Source: Platanthera guangdongensis (lineage: Eukaryota > Streptophyta > Magnoliopsida > Asparagales > Orchidaceae). From it: a stretch of 64,000 nt of DNA. The stretch lies in the NCBI GenBank assembly GCA_039583875.1, contig CM077150.1, forward strand, positions 53,199,451 to 53,263,450, written 5' to 3'. Below are positions 32,960-45,242 of the stretch, piece by piece. The notes beneath the pieces are model-generated. The model saw nothing but the letters and a program-made list of their open reading frames with translations. It searched no databases and was not told the DNA's origin. Each line of letters starts with the position of its first letter. Positions within the stretch are counted from its first letter, which is position 1. Both the position numbers and the translations under genes were made by a program.

Positions 32960-35900
32960 CTATTCCAAGTTTATCATCCCTAATTCAATTTTAAATTTAT
33001 TGAATTTGGTTTCATCTAAAGTCTTAGTATACATATCAGCTAGCTGATTATCTGTATTTATATACTCTAAGAAAATATCTCCTTTTTCCACATGTTCTCT
33101 TAGAAAATGATATTTTATTTTTATGTGCTTAGTCCTACTATAGGAAACAGGATTATTTGCAATAGAAATAGTACTTGTAGAATCACAAAATAAAGGTGTT
33201 CTACTTACTTGAATACCATACTCTTCTAGCTGGTGTTGTATCCATAGTAGTTGTGCACAACAACTTACTACTGCAACATACTCTGACTCAGCTGTGGAGA
33301 TAGCCACACTGGTCTGCTTCTTGCTACTCCAAGACACCAGCCTTCCTCCTAGAAATTGACAGGTTCCAGTTGTACTCTTCCTATCTTCCTTGCAGCCTGC
33401 AAAATCTGCATCTAAATAACCTGTCAGTTCAAAATCTCCATTCCTAGGGTACCAAAGGCCTAGATAAGGAGTGCCCTTAAGATATCTCAAAATTCTTTTG
33501 ACTGCTGTCAAATGAGATTCTTTAGGGCAAGCTTGGTACCTAGCACAGACACATGTAGCATACATGATATCTAGTCTACTTGCAGTCAGATATAATAGGG
33601 AGCCAACTATCCCTCTATACAAAGTTTCATCTACAGGTTTCCCTGCATCATCTTTGCATAAAGACATTGTTGACCCCATAGGAGTTTTCATGGTAGAGGA
33701 TGATTCCATACCATACTTCCTTATCAATTCTAGGGTGAACATAGACTGGCATATGGATAAACCATCCTCAGTCTGTCTAACTTGGAGACCCAAGAAGAAC
33801 TTAAGTTCCCCCATACTGCTCATTTCAAATTATCCTTGCATTAGTTTTGCGAACTTTTTGCAAAGACTACTTTCTGTATACCCAAATATTATGTCATCTA
33901 CATATATTTGGACTAAGATAATCTTGCCTCTGGATTCCCTAAGGAATATAGTCTTGCCTATTTTCTCCCTTGTGAATTTATTCTCAATGAGGAAACTAGA
34001 CAGGGTTTCATACCAAGCCCTAAGGGCTTGTTTTAACCCATACAAAGCCTTCCTAAGTCTATAAACATAATTAGGTTTAGTAGAATCAACAAAACCTGAT
34101 GGTTGTTCTACATAGACATCTTCCTTCAGATTTCCATTCAGAAAAGCTGACTTAACATCCATTTGGTATACTTTGAGCCCTTGAAATGTTGCATAGGCAA
34201 GGAACATCCTTATTGCCTCCAGTCTTGCTACTAGAGCAAAAGTTTGATCAAAATCAATACCTTCTTCCTACCTATATCCTTTTGCAACCAGTCTAGCTTT
34301 ATTCTTTATAATTACTCCATTTTCATCCAACTTGTTCCTAAAGATCCACTTAGTTCCTATAATGTTGTGGTCTTTTGGTTTAGGAATTAGCTCCCAGACT
34401 TTGCATCTTTTGAACTAGTTCAGCTCCTCTTGCATAGCCTCAATCCAATCAGGGTCTAGGATGGCTTCTTCAAATTTCTTTGGCTCTACTTGGGATAGAA
34501 AGCTGGAGTAGAGAACTGAACTTAGATTCCTGCTCCTTATTTGTACCCCTTGTCTGAGATCTCCAATAATTTGATTGGCTGGATGATCTTTTAAATGCCT
34601 ATTTGCTGGAGGCAGCCTGTCTTCTGGTTGTACACCTTCAGCTTCATCATTCAGCAGCTCCTCTTGGTCTTCTTTAGCAACAGGAGTATCTTGTACTCCC
34701 CCTGGACAGCAGCCATTATCTTCCACTTGCTGACTTACAGTAGGACCTTCTACAATAGTAAGCTTGTCCATCTTCTCAGTTATACCTGTAGAGATGCAAA
34801 CACTTCTAGGCAATTCATTATTAATGAGTCTAGCTTCATCAAAAACTACATGAACTGACTCTTCTACAACTTGAGTAGTCAAGTTGTAGACCCTATAAGC
34901 CTTACTGTTGTTGCTGTACCCAACAAAGATCCCATCTTGGGATTTAGCAGCAAACTTGGTTAAATAAGACTTACCATTATTAAGTATATAGCATTTACAA
35001 CCAAAGATCCCGAAATAGGATAGATTTGGTTTTCTGCCCTTCACAATCTCATAGGGGGTCTTCTTGTGGCTCTTGGTGATAGTAGCCCTATTGATTACAT
35101 GACATGCAGTATTAACTGCCTCAGCCCAGAAATATTCTGGAAGAGATGTGTCACTCAATAGGGTTCTACCAGCCTCTATCAAGGTTCTATTTTTCCTTTC
35201 AGCAATACCATTTTGCTGAGGTGTTCTTAGTGAGGAAAATTCCTAAAAAATACCAAACTCTTCACATAGCTTTGTCATACTATCAGACTGGAATTCAGTA
35301 CCATGGTCACTTCTGATTTTGACCACTGTATTGTTCAATTCATTCTGAATTTGTTTAACAAAACTATACAAGATACTTGGTGTTTCAGATTTTTGCCTTA
35401 GGAAGAACACCCAGGAAAACCTTGAATAATCATCTACAACCACAAATGTGTAGACCTTCCTACCTAGGCTGTGAACTGGCATAGGACCAAAAAGAACCAT
35501 TTGCAAGAGGTATAGGCACCTCACAGCATCTTTGTTCTCAATGCTATTAAAGGTGGATCTGGTGTACTTGCCCTTTTGACAAGCTGAGCATATCCAACCC
35601 TTAATACACTTAACCTGAGGACCATTCCTCACTAACTCTTTGCTAAAGAGTTGGCCAATTGTCTTATAGTTAAGATGAGCCAGGCTCTTGTGCCATTTAA
35701 CATAATGTGAGACTTTCTCATCAGCTACAAGACAAATAGGAGAAACAAAGTTCTCACACATAATGTCTAGACAATAGATATTTCTCTTCCTATATCTTGT
35801 CAGAATGATCTTTTGATCACTTGACCTACTGATATGACAACCATCCTTGACAAATGAGATGTCATATCCTAAATCACTCAGCTGACTTATGCTAATGAGG

Positions 35901-38173
35901 TTATGTTTCAAACCCTTTACATAAGCCACTTGAGTAATTGTAATAAGGTTGCTAGAAATGTTACCAAAACCTTTGATGATTCCTTTTTCTGAACCACCAA
36001 AGGTAACTTTAGGACCATCCTTGATTGGTGTATAGTCCTTCAGCAATCCCCTAGTTCCAGTCATGTGCCTGGAACATCCACTGTCCAAGTACCATATTAG
36101 GGCATGGCCACTTGGACTCACCTGCAAAACAGATTACTTAACCTTAGAACCCAAATAATTCTTGGGTCCTTGGTGCAAGTTAGTCTGACTCTTAACAAAA
36201 CTGCATGTAGCTTTTCTAGCAGGCAGTTTGCTACTCACTTTGGCACTTGAATTATGCCAACAATCTATGGCAAAGTGGCCTACCTTGCCACAACACCAGC
36301 ACTCAAATCTGTTGTACCTTTGTTTAGGTACAACCTTGGCTGTTTTATCTACAGCAGGCTCCTTGTTGAGTACTAGGGCTTTGCCCTTAGACTTGGACTT
36401 TACAGTGCAAGTAGGTTTTGTAAACCCCAATCCAGTTTTACCCTTATGAGGTACAAACTCATCTATCAAAGGTAGAATAGATTTTGGTTTAGAGAAACTT
36501 GCTATAATATCTCTCTCCTTCTGAAGACTAATCTCCAGGTTTCTAATTTGATCATTTTTAAATGTAATAGTCCCCATCTGAATAACTGTAATATTCTTCA
36601 GTCTGGCTATTTCATTTAATTTCTGATCAAGCAACTTGTCAAAATCTGTTGCAGCCACTTTAAGACTAGCAATCTCCTTAGCCTGGGTTTTGGCCAAGAG
36701 TTTGCTTTTCTTCAAAGCCTGCAACAATACTCTATATTCATCAATCAACTGATGAATGTCTCCTTCAGATTCAGATCCACTCACATCACTTGATGCTGAT
36801 GTATCTGATTCTGATCCTGTACTAGAAATTGAACTTGAAGAACAATTTTGTACCTGACTTGGTCCAGGCTGATCCTGGATTTTGTCTCCTTCTAATAAGG
36901 CCATCAGTCCCTTGCACTGAATGTCCTCATGCTCATAAATTGAGTTTATTAGCTGCATGAACTCATTTTCTCCTTCTTCAGCAAACAAGCCAATATAGGC
37001 TTCAGCTTCTGAATCAGTTTCTGAAGATGACATATCAGTCAGACTTTTATCCTTCTTAGCAACAAAGGACCTTTCCTTTTTGCCCTTGAACTGTGTCTTC
37101 TTCTTGTCAGTGGACTCTTTCCTCTTTTCCGGACAATCAGCTATTACATGTCCTTGTCTATTGCAACAATAGCATACTATCTTTGAAGATGTAATTTTAC
37201 TAGACTTGGACTTTCTCCTGTCATTCCTTGATGACTTCCTGTTCTGATAATAGTCATCTTTTGCCTGTGAAGTGGATGGCTTGGACCTCCACTGCTTTTT
37301 CTTTAGAAACTTCTGAAAATATCTAGTTGAAGCTGCAAAGTATTCATCACTCTCACAGTTTTCTGAATTCTTACTACCTGACTCATCTGTCTCAGCCTCA
37401 GCAACTTTTTGAGGTGGAGATGGAGACTTGCATTTATATTTCCTAGTGGCTTCAGTCTTGAAGGCCACAACTCTTTCCTTGTGCTCCACTCTTGTAGTCT
37501 TTTCTTCCTCCTTCCTTATCATTAACTGCATCTCATAAGATAACAGTTTTCCAAACAAAGTTGGAGGAGGAATGTCTGCTAATTTGGCCATTTCCCTAAT
37601 GGCACAGATCGTGGTATCCCAGTCCTTTGTCAGGGATCTCAAGAACTTATCATTCAATTCATAATTACTGAACTCTCTTCCATAGGACATCAATTCATTA
37701 ACTATCCTATAGAATTTCTTGTAGCATTCAGTTATGCTGTCAGACCTGCCTTGTCTGAAGCTTTCATACTCTTGGTTTAAAAAAGACTTCATGTCTTGTC
37801 TTACCTCTTCTGATCCCTCTATATAGACTATCAGTGTGTCACACATTTCTTTTGATGTTTTACAATGAATCAGATTCTGAAATGTGGCATCATCAATTGC
37901 ACTTACAATAATATTTTGGGCCCTCTTGTTCATAGTAGGCAGAATTATTTCATCCTTGGTCATTTCTGAATAGTCTTTGGGAGTTCTCTAATTGGCATCT
38001 AGAACAGATACTTTCATTGGCACATATGACCCTTCTTTGACTGTAATGTAAATTCTTGGGTCAGAGGCCTCCATAAAAAGTCTAACCCTTTCTTTCCAAA
38101 TGCCAAAAATCTCCTTTCTGCAGATTGGCAATTTCATGGATCCTAGCCCTTTGTGATTCTCAGTTGAACCCAT
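32960..38173 (-). pseudogene. gag-pol: Sire1 gag-pol polyprotein, one frame with six stops
   Basis: 1,738 codons from MGSTENHKG to LGMINLE in a single frame with no frameshift. Gag: UBN2-like region and two CCHC knuckles (CYCCNRQGHVIADC, CWCCGKVGHFAIDC). Protease: WYLDSGCSRHMTG. GAG-pre-integrase: HKSLAHLNYKTIGQL..CSACQKGK. Integrase: [65 protein letters not shown]. RNase H: SSKKQTSVAISTAESEY, QLADMYTKTLDETKF. Stops lie at 37988, 36134, 35243, 34415, 34268 and 33830. Catalytic residues are otherwise kept. Intact, it would supply all functions for copy-and-paste transposition. Confidence 0.95.
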
Positions 38174-38249
38174 TTTCTTGATTCTTGATTATACTGATTC
38201 TGCTTACAAGATCCTTACTCAGACTGTTATATCCTTTTTGAGTAACCTC

Positions 38250-38261
38250 CCTCTGATACCA
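38250..38261 (-). promoter_or_regulatory. Sire1 primer binding site
   Basis: TGGTATCAGAGG on the minus strand, two bases after the 5' LTR end (38264). Complementary to initiator tRNA-Met 3' end except the last base. Confidence 0.9.
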
Positions 38262-38263
38262 CT

Positions 38264-40169
38264 TGAAATAAACAGTCCTAATCACCTAGAGGGGGGGGGG
38301 GTGAATAGGTGCACTTAATCTTTTTAACTTTAGAGGCAGAAACACTGAATTATTAAACCTATTTATGCAATTCTCTATAGCAATTCAGCACATATAACAC
38401 AGCAATCACAGAATCAATCACACACAGAGTACACACAGCTTTTATAGTGGTTCCCTAAGGTCTGGGTACATTCACTTTCCCCCTTCACCTATCTAGTAAT
38501 GTACTAGATTCGGCCTAACTTCTCCACTACTTCTCAGATCCACAGATCTTACAGCTCAGAACCCAAACAGGTTCCTACAACTCAGAGTGATCCCACTCCT
38601 ACAACTCAGGCTCAATAGCCCTACCACTCAGTCTTCACCAAGACCTACACTCAGCCTCCAACAAGGCCTACACTCAGCCTACAACAAGGCCTACACTCAG
38701 AGAAATGTATCTCCTACACTCAGGCACACACGCCCTACCACTCAGCCTTTATAGATATAGGCTTACAACTCAGATCCCTAAGGATCCTACAGAAAATAAA
38801 GAGTACAAAGATTATTAACCATAACTCTGATTGAGAAAGATGAGTTGACTGGCTTCTTGATGAGTTCTTGAAAGAACTTTGTAGAGATCAACCTCCCTTG
38901 GCTTTCTTCAAAGATTCTTGAATTAGAACACAGTAGGGTTGAATCTCTTGTGTAGATGATCTTCAATCAACAGCTGACTTGAGAATCAGATCTCAATCTG
39001 AAACTTTCTTATCAGCCTGGTTCAATAGCTGTCTTCTTAGAAGGAGCTTTCTCTCTCCAACTTCTTAGATCTTCACTTGAAGGTCTTCTTCTTGTTGTGT
39101 TGTTTTTCACTTCATTGATTGATACATGCATTACTACTTCCTTCTGTTGAAGGTATAAGCCTTTATATAAGCTTTCTTCATGGTGACCGGCTGATCCAGT
39201 TACAAACAACCTTCTGACGGCTCTGACAGTAGCAGTTGACCAGTTGAAATGGCAGCTGTCAAGTCATCCAGTCACTTCTTGAATTCTTTGTCACTGTCTG
39301 AAAGTGTCGAGACAGATAGTCTTTATGTGTCGACACAAATAGACTAAGTGTCGACACAAATAGACTAAGTGTCGACACAAGTAGACTAAGTGTTGACACT
39401 AGCCTTCATGGTGTCGACACAACTCCTTGTGTTGTAGAAACTGCTTCTCGACACTGCTTCTTCAGAATGTGTCGACACTGATTCTGTGTGTCGACACAAG
39501 TCCTTCTTCTTCAATACTTAGTTGATTTCTGCTGAGTGTCGACACAACTCCTTTGTGTCGACACATCTTCTTGTGTTGAAACTTGCTAAGTGTCGACACA
39601 TCTTCTTTGTGTCGACACATGCCTTCTGTGTTGAAACTTTTGCTGAGTGTCGACACATCTCCTTTGTGTCGACACATTCTTCATGTGTTGAGACTTTGCT
39701 GAGTGTCGACACATCTCCTTTGTGTCGACACTTGTACTTAAACTTTGTTGATGTTTGCTGAGTGTCGACACAGCCTCCTAGTGTCGACACTTTTGATGTC
39801 GACAAAGTTCCTCTGGGTGTCGACACTGCTTCTAAGTGTCGACACTGATACTTAGACAATTCTTCATTATGTGTCGACATAGCCTGTATGTGTCGACACT
39901 TTGCTTTTGGTGTCGACTCTGCCTTCCTGGTATCGACACAATTACTCCAAGTGTCGACACAGCTCCTCTAGGTGTCGACACAAGCCTTCTTAAGTGTCGA
40001 CACTTTTCTTCTAGGTGTCGACACATGGACTTAGAATTTTTTATGCTTTCCCTGCAATTACTTAATCTGCACACATAAACTCAAAACACATCAAATACAC
40101 CTTGATGTATATCATTGAGTAGGGCTAGGCTTCTTCAAATCAGGTACATATATTCCAATATACCCAACA
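38264..40169 (-). repeat. Sire1 5' LTR
   Basis: 1,906 bp, from TGTTGGG (40169) to TTTCA (38264). TATA at 39164-39170, palindrome array 39303-40030. It differs from the 3' LTR by scattered substitutions, G-tract length and two extra palindrome units. Confidence 0.93.
39303..40030. repeat. GTGTCGACAC palindrome array in Sire1 5' LTR U3
   Basis: Same array as at 28505-29190, with three rather than two 'aaatagactaagtgtcgaca' units near 39330-39395 and one more unit near 39713. Confidence 0.95.
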
Positions 40170-40174
40170 CAAGT
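40170..40174. repeat. Target site duplication of Sire1, right copy
   Basis: CAAGT, identical to 27478-27482. The interrupted gypsy RNase H reading resumes here. Confidence 0.92.
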
Positions 40175-40924
40175 CATCGACGGGGTAATTCCTCTCGTGA
40201 GGTTTCAACTGCCTAGACCCAAAGGCCATGACACTTCCATGTTACACCAACACGCAACCCAACCCACATCATGATGCGTCACTGAAAATTTGAAATCCTT
40301 CAGTCCCTTTAGGAAGACTTAGGATTGGAGCTGTGATCAGTCCTTTTTTCAGGGTGTCAAATGCCTGATTGCACTCTTGAGTCCACACAAACTTCTGATC
40401 CTTAAGAGGTAGAGACGTGAAGGGTAGAGCTATCTGCAAAACGTTTTCCACAAACCTCTATAGTACCCGGCTAGTCCAAGGAAACTTCGGACTTCCGCCA
40501 CGGTTCTCAAAACTGGCCAATCTCTGATGGCCTCCACTTTTGCAGGATCCACCGCCACCCTATCACTACTGATCACATGGCCCAGAAATGCCACCTTCTC
40601 CAACCAGAACTCGCACATTGAGAACTTTGCATAAAGCTGGTTCTCTCTCAACACATGCAATACCAATCACAAATGAGTCTCATGCTCTTCCTCCGATTTG
40701 GAGTATACTAAGATATCGTCAATAAATACGACAACAAAAAAGTTCAAGTATTCAAGAAATACCTGATTCATCAAATCCATGAAGACTGATGGTGCGTTTG
40801 TCAGCCTGAACGACATCACGGAGAACTCAAAATGACCATACCTTGTTCTAAAAGTCATCTTGGGTATCTCTTCATCTCAAATCCGCAACTGGTAGTATCC
40901 TGCTTGGCCGCAAAACCCATCAGC
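40175..40924 (-). pseudogene. Gypsy A reverse transcriptase and RNase H (5' part)
   Basis: Reads in three blocks: [20 protein letters not shown] and [20 protein letters not shown] (RT with the catalytic FIDD kept), [20 protein letters not shown] with SFLGLAGYY, and [18 protein letters not shown]. Frames change between blocks. Near 40890 the RT jumps to a piece of gag ('cttggccgcaaaaccc', present in gypsy B gag at 45609), the mark of an internal deletion of over 1 kb. Confidence 0.87.
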
Positions 40925-42410
40925 TCATTGGAAACAATCGCCCGACGGTTGCAGTTCTCGCCTAGTGGTAGCTTAGCGTTGAGTGGCCAGATGCTGAGAG
41001 CATTGAGTGGCCAGGCGCAGAGAGCGTTGAGTGGCCAGGAGTTGAGAGCGTTGAGTGCTAGCATGCGGCGTTAGGTAGGTACCGCTCGGCGATAGCTCTA
41101 TTTCATCGAGCATCGATCGAAGATCTGTTCGTCCAGCACTGGAGGATAACCGCCCGAAAATAGTAGTTATCACCTGGCGATAGCCCTGTTTCGTCGAACG
41201 TTGAATGAAGTGCTCAGTTCGTCGAATGCTGAGTTTTCGAGAAAACGTCGAGTTCTCGAGAAAAACATTACCGTGCGGCATTAGTATTATCGCCGGTATT
41301 AGCACGACATTATTTTCTGGCAGAGTGCTCGGGAACCTACTGCTCGGTGGTAGGTAGTTACCGCCCGGCGGTAGCGGACAAAAGCAGTTCCGTCGTTTGG
41401 CCTTATAGTTGTTCGATTTCATTTAGGGTTCAATCCTAAGGCCCAAGACTATCCTCCAGAGTGCTTATATAGGGCTGAACCATTGTTTCTCCTCATCTTT
41501 CTCATTTGGGAAGTGAGAGTTAGGGTTTTGAAGAGAAAGGGAGGGAGGAGGAAGAAGAGAGATTTCTTTCGCCATTGACGGAGCTTTAGACCTCCAATCG
41601 TCGTTCCGAGGCCAGATCCGTAGAGAGGACGTGAAGGCGCTCATTTTCATCCATGCAAGACAAGGATTCATGGCAAGAAAGAGGAGTTGAAGGGTAATGA
41701 CACTTCTCCTCTCGGTTATAGGATGCGTGCATGACATCTTTTCCTTTTTATTGATTTTATTTCAAGCATATAGACACCAGATCTCTCAAATGAGAGGGAT
41801 TTGGGTTGCCATGGTTCAAGAGGAGCCACCGAGTCGATTGTGTCTGTCCCCAGCATGATATTGCATTAGAGATCTGCTTTGTTAGTGGATTAGGCATTGT
41901 AGGTGAAGCCGCAATCACGACCGTTAGTACGACTCGGTGATGATGCATATCGGCAAGACGTTGTTTGAGATGTTGTGTGTCCCCCCGCTCATTTCGCGTG
42001 AGTATGCGTTTGTGGAACCGGACAAGTATAGATCCATTGTGACGGCAGATGGTTTCCTTGGGGCACGGTAACGTTAATCAGATCCGGAAAAGGTTAGCTC
42101 TGTTATGACGGTAGATGGTTTCCTTGGGGCACGAGAATGTTACAGTATGAACGGTGGATTTGGGGCGGGAAATGTGTGGGATTGTGATGTGCTAAGGGAC
42201 GATTTGTCTCTATGGTCGGCTGGCTAACCCATGACGTTGCAAAGTCATGTGTGGAGAGTGTCTCGGCGAGACAAATCCCCCTTCTGTGGAACTGACAAGA
42301 ATGCTGATCTTTGGGCCAGCCCGGACGATTCCACGTGGGTCCTGCTGGGTCTCCTTCGGTGGACTTGGTCCCCATATTGGAGTCGGGCCTGGGTCATCGC
42401 GATGGGTGGG
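40925..42410 (+). repeat. Inverted chromovirus LTR fragment
   Basis: Reverse-complement copy of the gypsy A/B LTR, from near its U3 start (dyads, 'gcgttgagtggccag' repeats), through TATA (41466-41474), to the block matching 47470 in the gypsy B LTR. It lacks its extreme start and its R-U5 end. It sits in opposite orientation between two same-oriented gypsy bodies. Confidence 0.82.
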
Positions 42411-43248
42411 ATCCCATACAAAGCTTCGTATGGTGCCATCTTTATACTTGCTTGGTAACTATTATTATAAGCGAACTCTACCATGAAGAGGTGATCTTCC
42501 CACTTCTTCCCAAAGTCAAGAGTACACATTCTCATCATATCCTCCATTGTATGGTTCGTTCTTTTTGTTTGGCCATCAGTTTGAGGATGGAACGTCGTAC
42601 TGAACTTGAGCTTCGTGCCCAAACTTTTCTGAACCAACCTCCAGTCTTTGGACGTGAAACATCCATCACGATCACTGACTATACTCCTAGGAATCCCATG
42701 TAGTCGCACAATATTGCGAACGTACAACTCTACCAGCTTCTATACGCTGTCCTCTTTCTGATTTGGGATGAAATTGGCCATTTTGGTCAAGCGGTCCATA
42801 ATCACCCAAATCGCATTGTTACCCTGCTATGATCGAGGTAAGTTATGCACAAAATCCATGGAGATGTCATCAAACTTCCATTCAGGAATCGGAAGAAGCT
42901 TCAGGAACCCGCCTGGCTTCTAACACTCGGCCTTCACTAAGGCGCAGGTTTGACACCGACTCATGTACAAAGCTATATCACGCTTGAAACCAGACCACCA
43001 AAAGGATTTCTTCATATCCGAGTACATCTTTATACTACCCGGGTGAATGGAGTACTTCATAAAGTGAGCCTCAAACATCAACTCCCGCGGAGCTTGCCGA
43101 ACTGCGGTACACAAATCCTTCTGTCCTTCCTCAAGATCCTGTTAATCATCTCCCAGTTGCTACCCTCGTCTGTTTGCGCTTTCATCACGAATGGCTGAAA
43201 CTCTTCATCCAAACTAGTCGCTTCTCATATACGATTGGATAAGTCGTT
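42411..43248 (-). pseudogene. Gypsy B integrase, truncated
   Basis: Contains the HHCC zinc region ([30 protein letters not shown]) and the catalytic core ([33 protein letters not shown]). The third catalytic acid, the Glu of the DGQTE motif, is Lys here. Stops occur in the core. It ends at the inverted LTR. Confidence 0.87.
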
Positions 43249-44625
43249 TTATAACTCGATCCAGTTCAATCGAGCCATGCTTGACTTGCCTCTTGCTACG
43301 CACTCCATGCCAAGGGACTCATAGTCCCGAATCAAATGCTCATCATGAGCTTCGATCCAACTCCCTTGACCAGAGTATTTCCTACTCGAGGCATCCGCCA
43401 CCACATTGGCTTTGCCTAGCATATACTGAATTGCAACTTCGTAGTCACCAAGGAATTCGACCCATTTGCGCTGCCGCATATTAAAGTCCTTTTGGTCTAG
43501 AAGACATTTTAGGCTTTTGTGGTCCGTGAAGATCTCCACCTTCACACCATACACATAGTGCCGCCACAACTTTAGTGCAAAAATTACCGTCGCCAACTCC
43601 AAGTCATGGACAGGGTAATTCCTCTTGTGAGGCTTCAACAACATAGACCTAAAGGCTATGACACTACCATATTGCACCAACACGCAACCCAGCCTACATC
43701 CTGATACGTCACTGAAAATTTGAAATCCTCCAGTCCCTTTAGGCAGACTTAGGATTGGAGTTCTCATCAGTCTTTACTTCAGGGTGTCAAACGCCTGATT
43801 GCACTCTTGAGTCCACACAAACTTCTGATCCTTACGAGTTAGAGAAGTAAGGGGTAGAGCTATCCGTGAAAAGTTTTCAACAAACCTTCTATAATACCCT
43901 GCTAGTCCAAAGAAACTTCAGACTTCCACCATGGTTCTCAAAACTAGTCAATCTCTGCTGGCCTCCACTTTTGCAGGATCCACCGCCGCCCATCACCACT
44001 AATCACATGGCCCAGAAATGCCACCTTCTCCAACCAGAACTTGCACTTTGAGAACTTTGCATAAAGCTGGTTCTCTCTCAGCACCTACAATACTGATCTA
44101 AAATGAGTCTCATGCTCCGCCTCCGATTTGGAGTATACCAAGATATCAGCAATAAAAATGACAACAAAAGAGTCCAAGTGCTCACGAAATACTCGATTCA
44201 TCAGATCCATGAATACTGATGGTGCGTTCGTCAACCCGAACGGCATCACCGAGAACTCGAAATGACCATACCTCGTTCCAAAACCGTATTGGGTATGTCC
44301 TCATCTCGAATCTGCAATTGATAGTATCCTGAATTCAAGTCCAACTTAGAATACACCACTGACCCCACCAACTGTTCGAACATGTCGTCTATCCGAGGAA
44401 TCAGATACTTGTTCTTGACAGTCAGTTTATTCAACTCTCAGTAGTCTATGCACAACCGCATACTGCCATCTTTCTTCTTCACAAACAACACTGGAGCGCT
44501 CCAAGGTGAAGAACTAGGTCTAACATACCCATTCTCTAATAGTTCCTGCAAATGTACTTTGAGTTAGGCCAACTCTTTTGGTGCTATCCTAAAAGGAGGA
44601 CGTGACACCGACCTAGCCTCTGACA
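43249..44625 (-). pseudogene. Gypsy B reverse transcriptase and RNase H
   Basis: RT begins [20 protein letters not shown], then [19 protein letters not shown]. The catalytic FIDD motif reads FIAD near 44143-44154, so the first Asp is lost. The RNase H part (43767-43249) is open for 172 codons: [43 protein letters not shown]. Stops and frameshifts separate the two. Confidence 0.88.
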
Positions 44626-45203
44626 CTAACTGAATCGAGAAATCAATCTCCCAATGAGGAGGTGCTCCAGGGAGTCATCAAGAAACACATCCTCGAACTC
44701 TATCACTATCGGCACATCTCCAAGTGACAGCCTAGAAAGGCGAACCTCCAATAATGCTACAAGAGCTACTCCTCCCTGGTTAACTGCCTGCACCAACTGC
44801 ATGGCCAAAATGAGGGAGCAGGCCACTCCACTAATGCCCACGAACTTAACTTCTACCATCCCTTCACTTCTTAGGGTCACCACCTTAGATAGGCAGTCGA
44901 TACTGGAACGCTGCTCTGTAATCTAATCCATTCCAATATTAAACTGAACTCAACCAACGGAAGAACTGCCACTACCAACGTGAAGTCAACTTCATCCAGA
45001 CTCCAACAAATGCGCCCCTTTGCCCTGGTAGTCATGGATGACCCATTGGGCATGCGCAACTTCAGCCATACGTCCGCCGAGAATGGCTCAACTCCAATCC
45101 TCCGGATAAAGCTTTCCGCAAGGAAGGAGTGCGACGCTCCCATATCAAACAATACCCTAGCGGGGTACCCAAAGACTAACACAGCATAAAACATAGGCAA
45201 CAT
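44626..45203 (-). pseudogene. Gypsy B aspartic protease region
   Basis: Reads FGYPARVLFDMGASHSFLAE, where the active-site triplet D-[ST]-G is DMG. A change of the Thr codon ACG to ATG at a CpG would explain this. It is followed by SADVWLKLRMPNGSSM and, after a frame change, the spacer to RT (VKFVGISGVACSLILAMQ). Confidence 0.82.
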
Positions 45204-45242
45204 ACATAAACCATCTTGAAAGTCTAAGATAAAAAGATTAAC

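Larger units (their letters stand above)
27483..40169 (-). mobile_element. Complete Sirevirus (Sire1), Ty1/copia
   Basis: A 12,687-bp element with two LTRs (1,854 and 1,906 bp), a 5-bp target duplication CAAGT, a tRNA-Met PBS, gag-pol in one frame, a post-pol additional ORF and a polypurine tract AATAGGGGGAGAT. LTR start TGTTGGG, large size, AGGGGGAG-type tract and the extra ORF are Sirevirus traits. It inserted into the RNase H of gypsy A in the same orientation. Six stops in gag-pol make it non-autonomous now. Confidence 0.93.
24270..40924 (-). mobile_element. Chromovirus (Tekay/Del-like Ty3/gypsy), copy A, split by Sire1
   Basis: Minus-strand order after removing Sire1 (27483-40169): RT (40858 down to 40170), RNase H, integrase, chromodomain, polypurine tract, 3' LTR (24270-25828). 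Upstream of RT the element collapses: at about 40880-40925 the RT reading jumps into a gag fragment and then into an inverted LTR piece. Internal deletions also affect the integrase. Confidence 0.85.

Noticed and set aside
36128..36153. Tiny intron removing the stop between gag and protease in Sire1
   Set aside because: GT and AG dinucleotides occur near the stop, but the distance is far too short for a plant intron; an ordinary in-frame stop is simpler.
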